A stretch of 64,000 nt of DNA. Source: Pelagicoccus enzymogenes. Its GTDB lineage: Bacteria > Verrucomicrobiota > Verrucomicrobiia > Opitutales > Opitutaceae. The translations under genes and the position numbers were made by a program. The notes under the pieces were generated by a model. The model saw only the letters and a list, made by a program, of their open reading frames with translations, did not search any database and was not told where the DNA came from. The stretch lies in the NCBI RefSeq assembly GCF_014803405.1, contig NZ_JACYFG010000032.1, forward strand, positions 1 through 64,000. Direction: 5' to 3'. This document shows positions 63,911 through 64,000 of the stretch, in pieces; within the stretch, counting starts at the first letter, position 1; every line of letters begins with the position of its first letter.

Positions 63911-64000
63911 CGTCGCTAGTCTCTGCGATTCATCGAGCTCCGGAGCCCGAAGGGTCAAATCGTCGTGATGCCCCGTCGCGGTCTTCCGCGATCGACGAAG

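Larger units (their letters stand above)
63419..64000. other. Upstream region of receptor 3 to window end
   Basis: About 580 bases with no supported gene. They hold the receptor 3 leader block (63429-63449), the shared AATCGCCTAGAAA block (63689-63701), an imperfect inverted repeat (63723-63758), the palindrome GAATCCGGATTC (63792-63803) and the second copy of the hairpin repeat (63875-63910). Confidence 0.5.

Noticed and set aside
1-64000. CRISPR array, prophage, tRNA or rRNA genes
   Set aside because: No regularly spaced repeats, phage structural genes, or tRNA/rRNA-like sequences were seen anywhere in the window.

Overview
The window looks like a chromosome segment of a marine Verrucomicrobiota bacterium of the Opitutae type (Pelagicoccus/Puniceicoccales-like). 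Three very large TonB-dependent receptors carry the N-terminal 'ELSPFxV' signature that I associate with that group. Other pointers are LacI regulators of the Opitutae flavour, a class III fructose-bisphosphatase, weak or absent Shine-Dalgarno sequences and a moderately high G+C content. The lineage is inferred; no rRNA or tRNA gene is visible.

Layout. 1-1318: an IS481-type insertion sequence. 1511-4876: a SulP anion transporter with a universal stress protein, and a divergent LuxR-type response regulator. 4903-8212: ackA-pta. 8341-14523: a membrane-lipid modification operon (MerR-like regulator, flavin oxidoreductase, DUF1365 protein, two cyclopropane-fatty-acid-synthase homologues, a desaturase). 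14752-15825: a LacI regulator. 16045-28977: two complete RND efflux systems transcribed away from each other, with one TetR regulator between them. 29298-33388: a secreted esterase, an unrecognised secreted repeat protein, and a PAS/SpoIIE phosphatase. 33803-54565: carbohydrate genes. 54813-63418: two tandem paralogous TonB-dependent receptors.

The right half reads as a polysaccharide-use region centred on L-rhamnose. It holds a GH78 alpha-L-rhamnosidase, L-rhamnose mutarotase in an operon with a sugar epimerase-like protein and a 2-hydroxyacid dehydrogenase, a sodium:solute symporter and a GH42 beta-galactosidase with a divergent AraC regulator. It also holds a BNR_4-type beta-propeller protein with an ulvan-lyase-like arrangement of His/Tyr/Arg residues, three outer-membrane receptors and a LacI regulator. 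Two sulfatase genes are present only as decayed remnants. A sulfated rhamnose-rich algal polymer (ulvan or rhamnan) or a pectin-like rhamnogalacturonan are the plausible substrates.

Most unusual observations: (1) a secreted protein that is not a receptor but carries the same 'ELSPFxV' TonB-box-like segment as the three receptors, followed by about 170-residue tandem repeats; (2) canonical EF-hand calcium loops near the C-termini of both tandem receptors; (3) a response regulator with Glu in place of the phospho-accepting Asp; (4) a 48-bp perfect palindrome at the 3' end of the transposase gene; (5) two decayed sulfatases in an otherwise intact rhamnose-polysaccharide locus.
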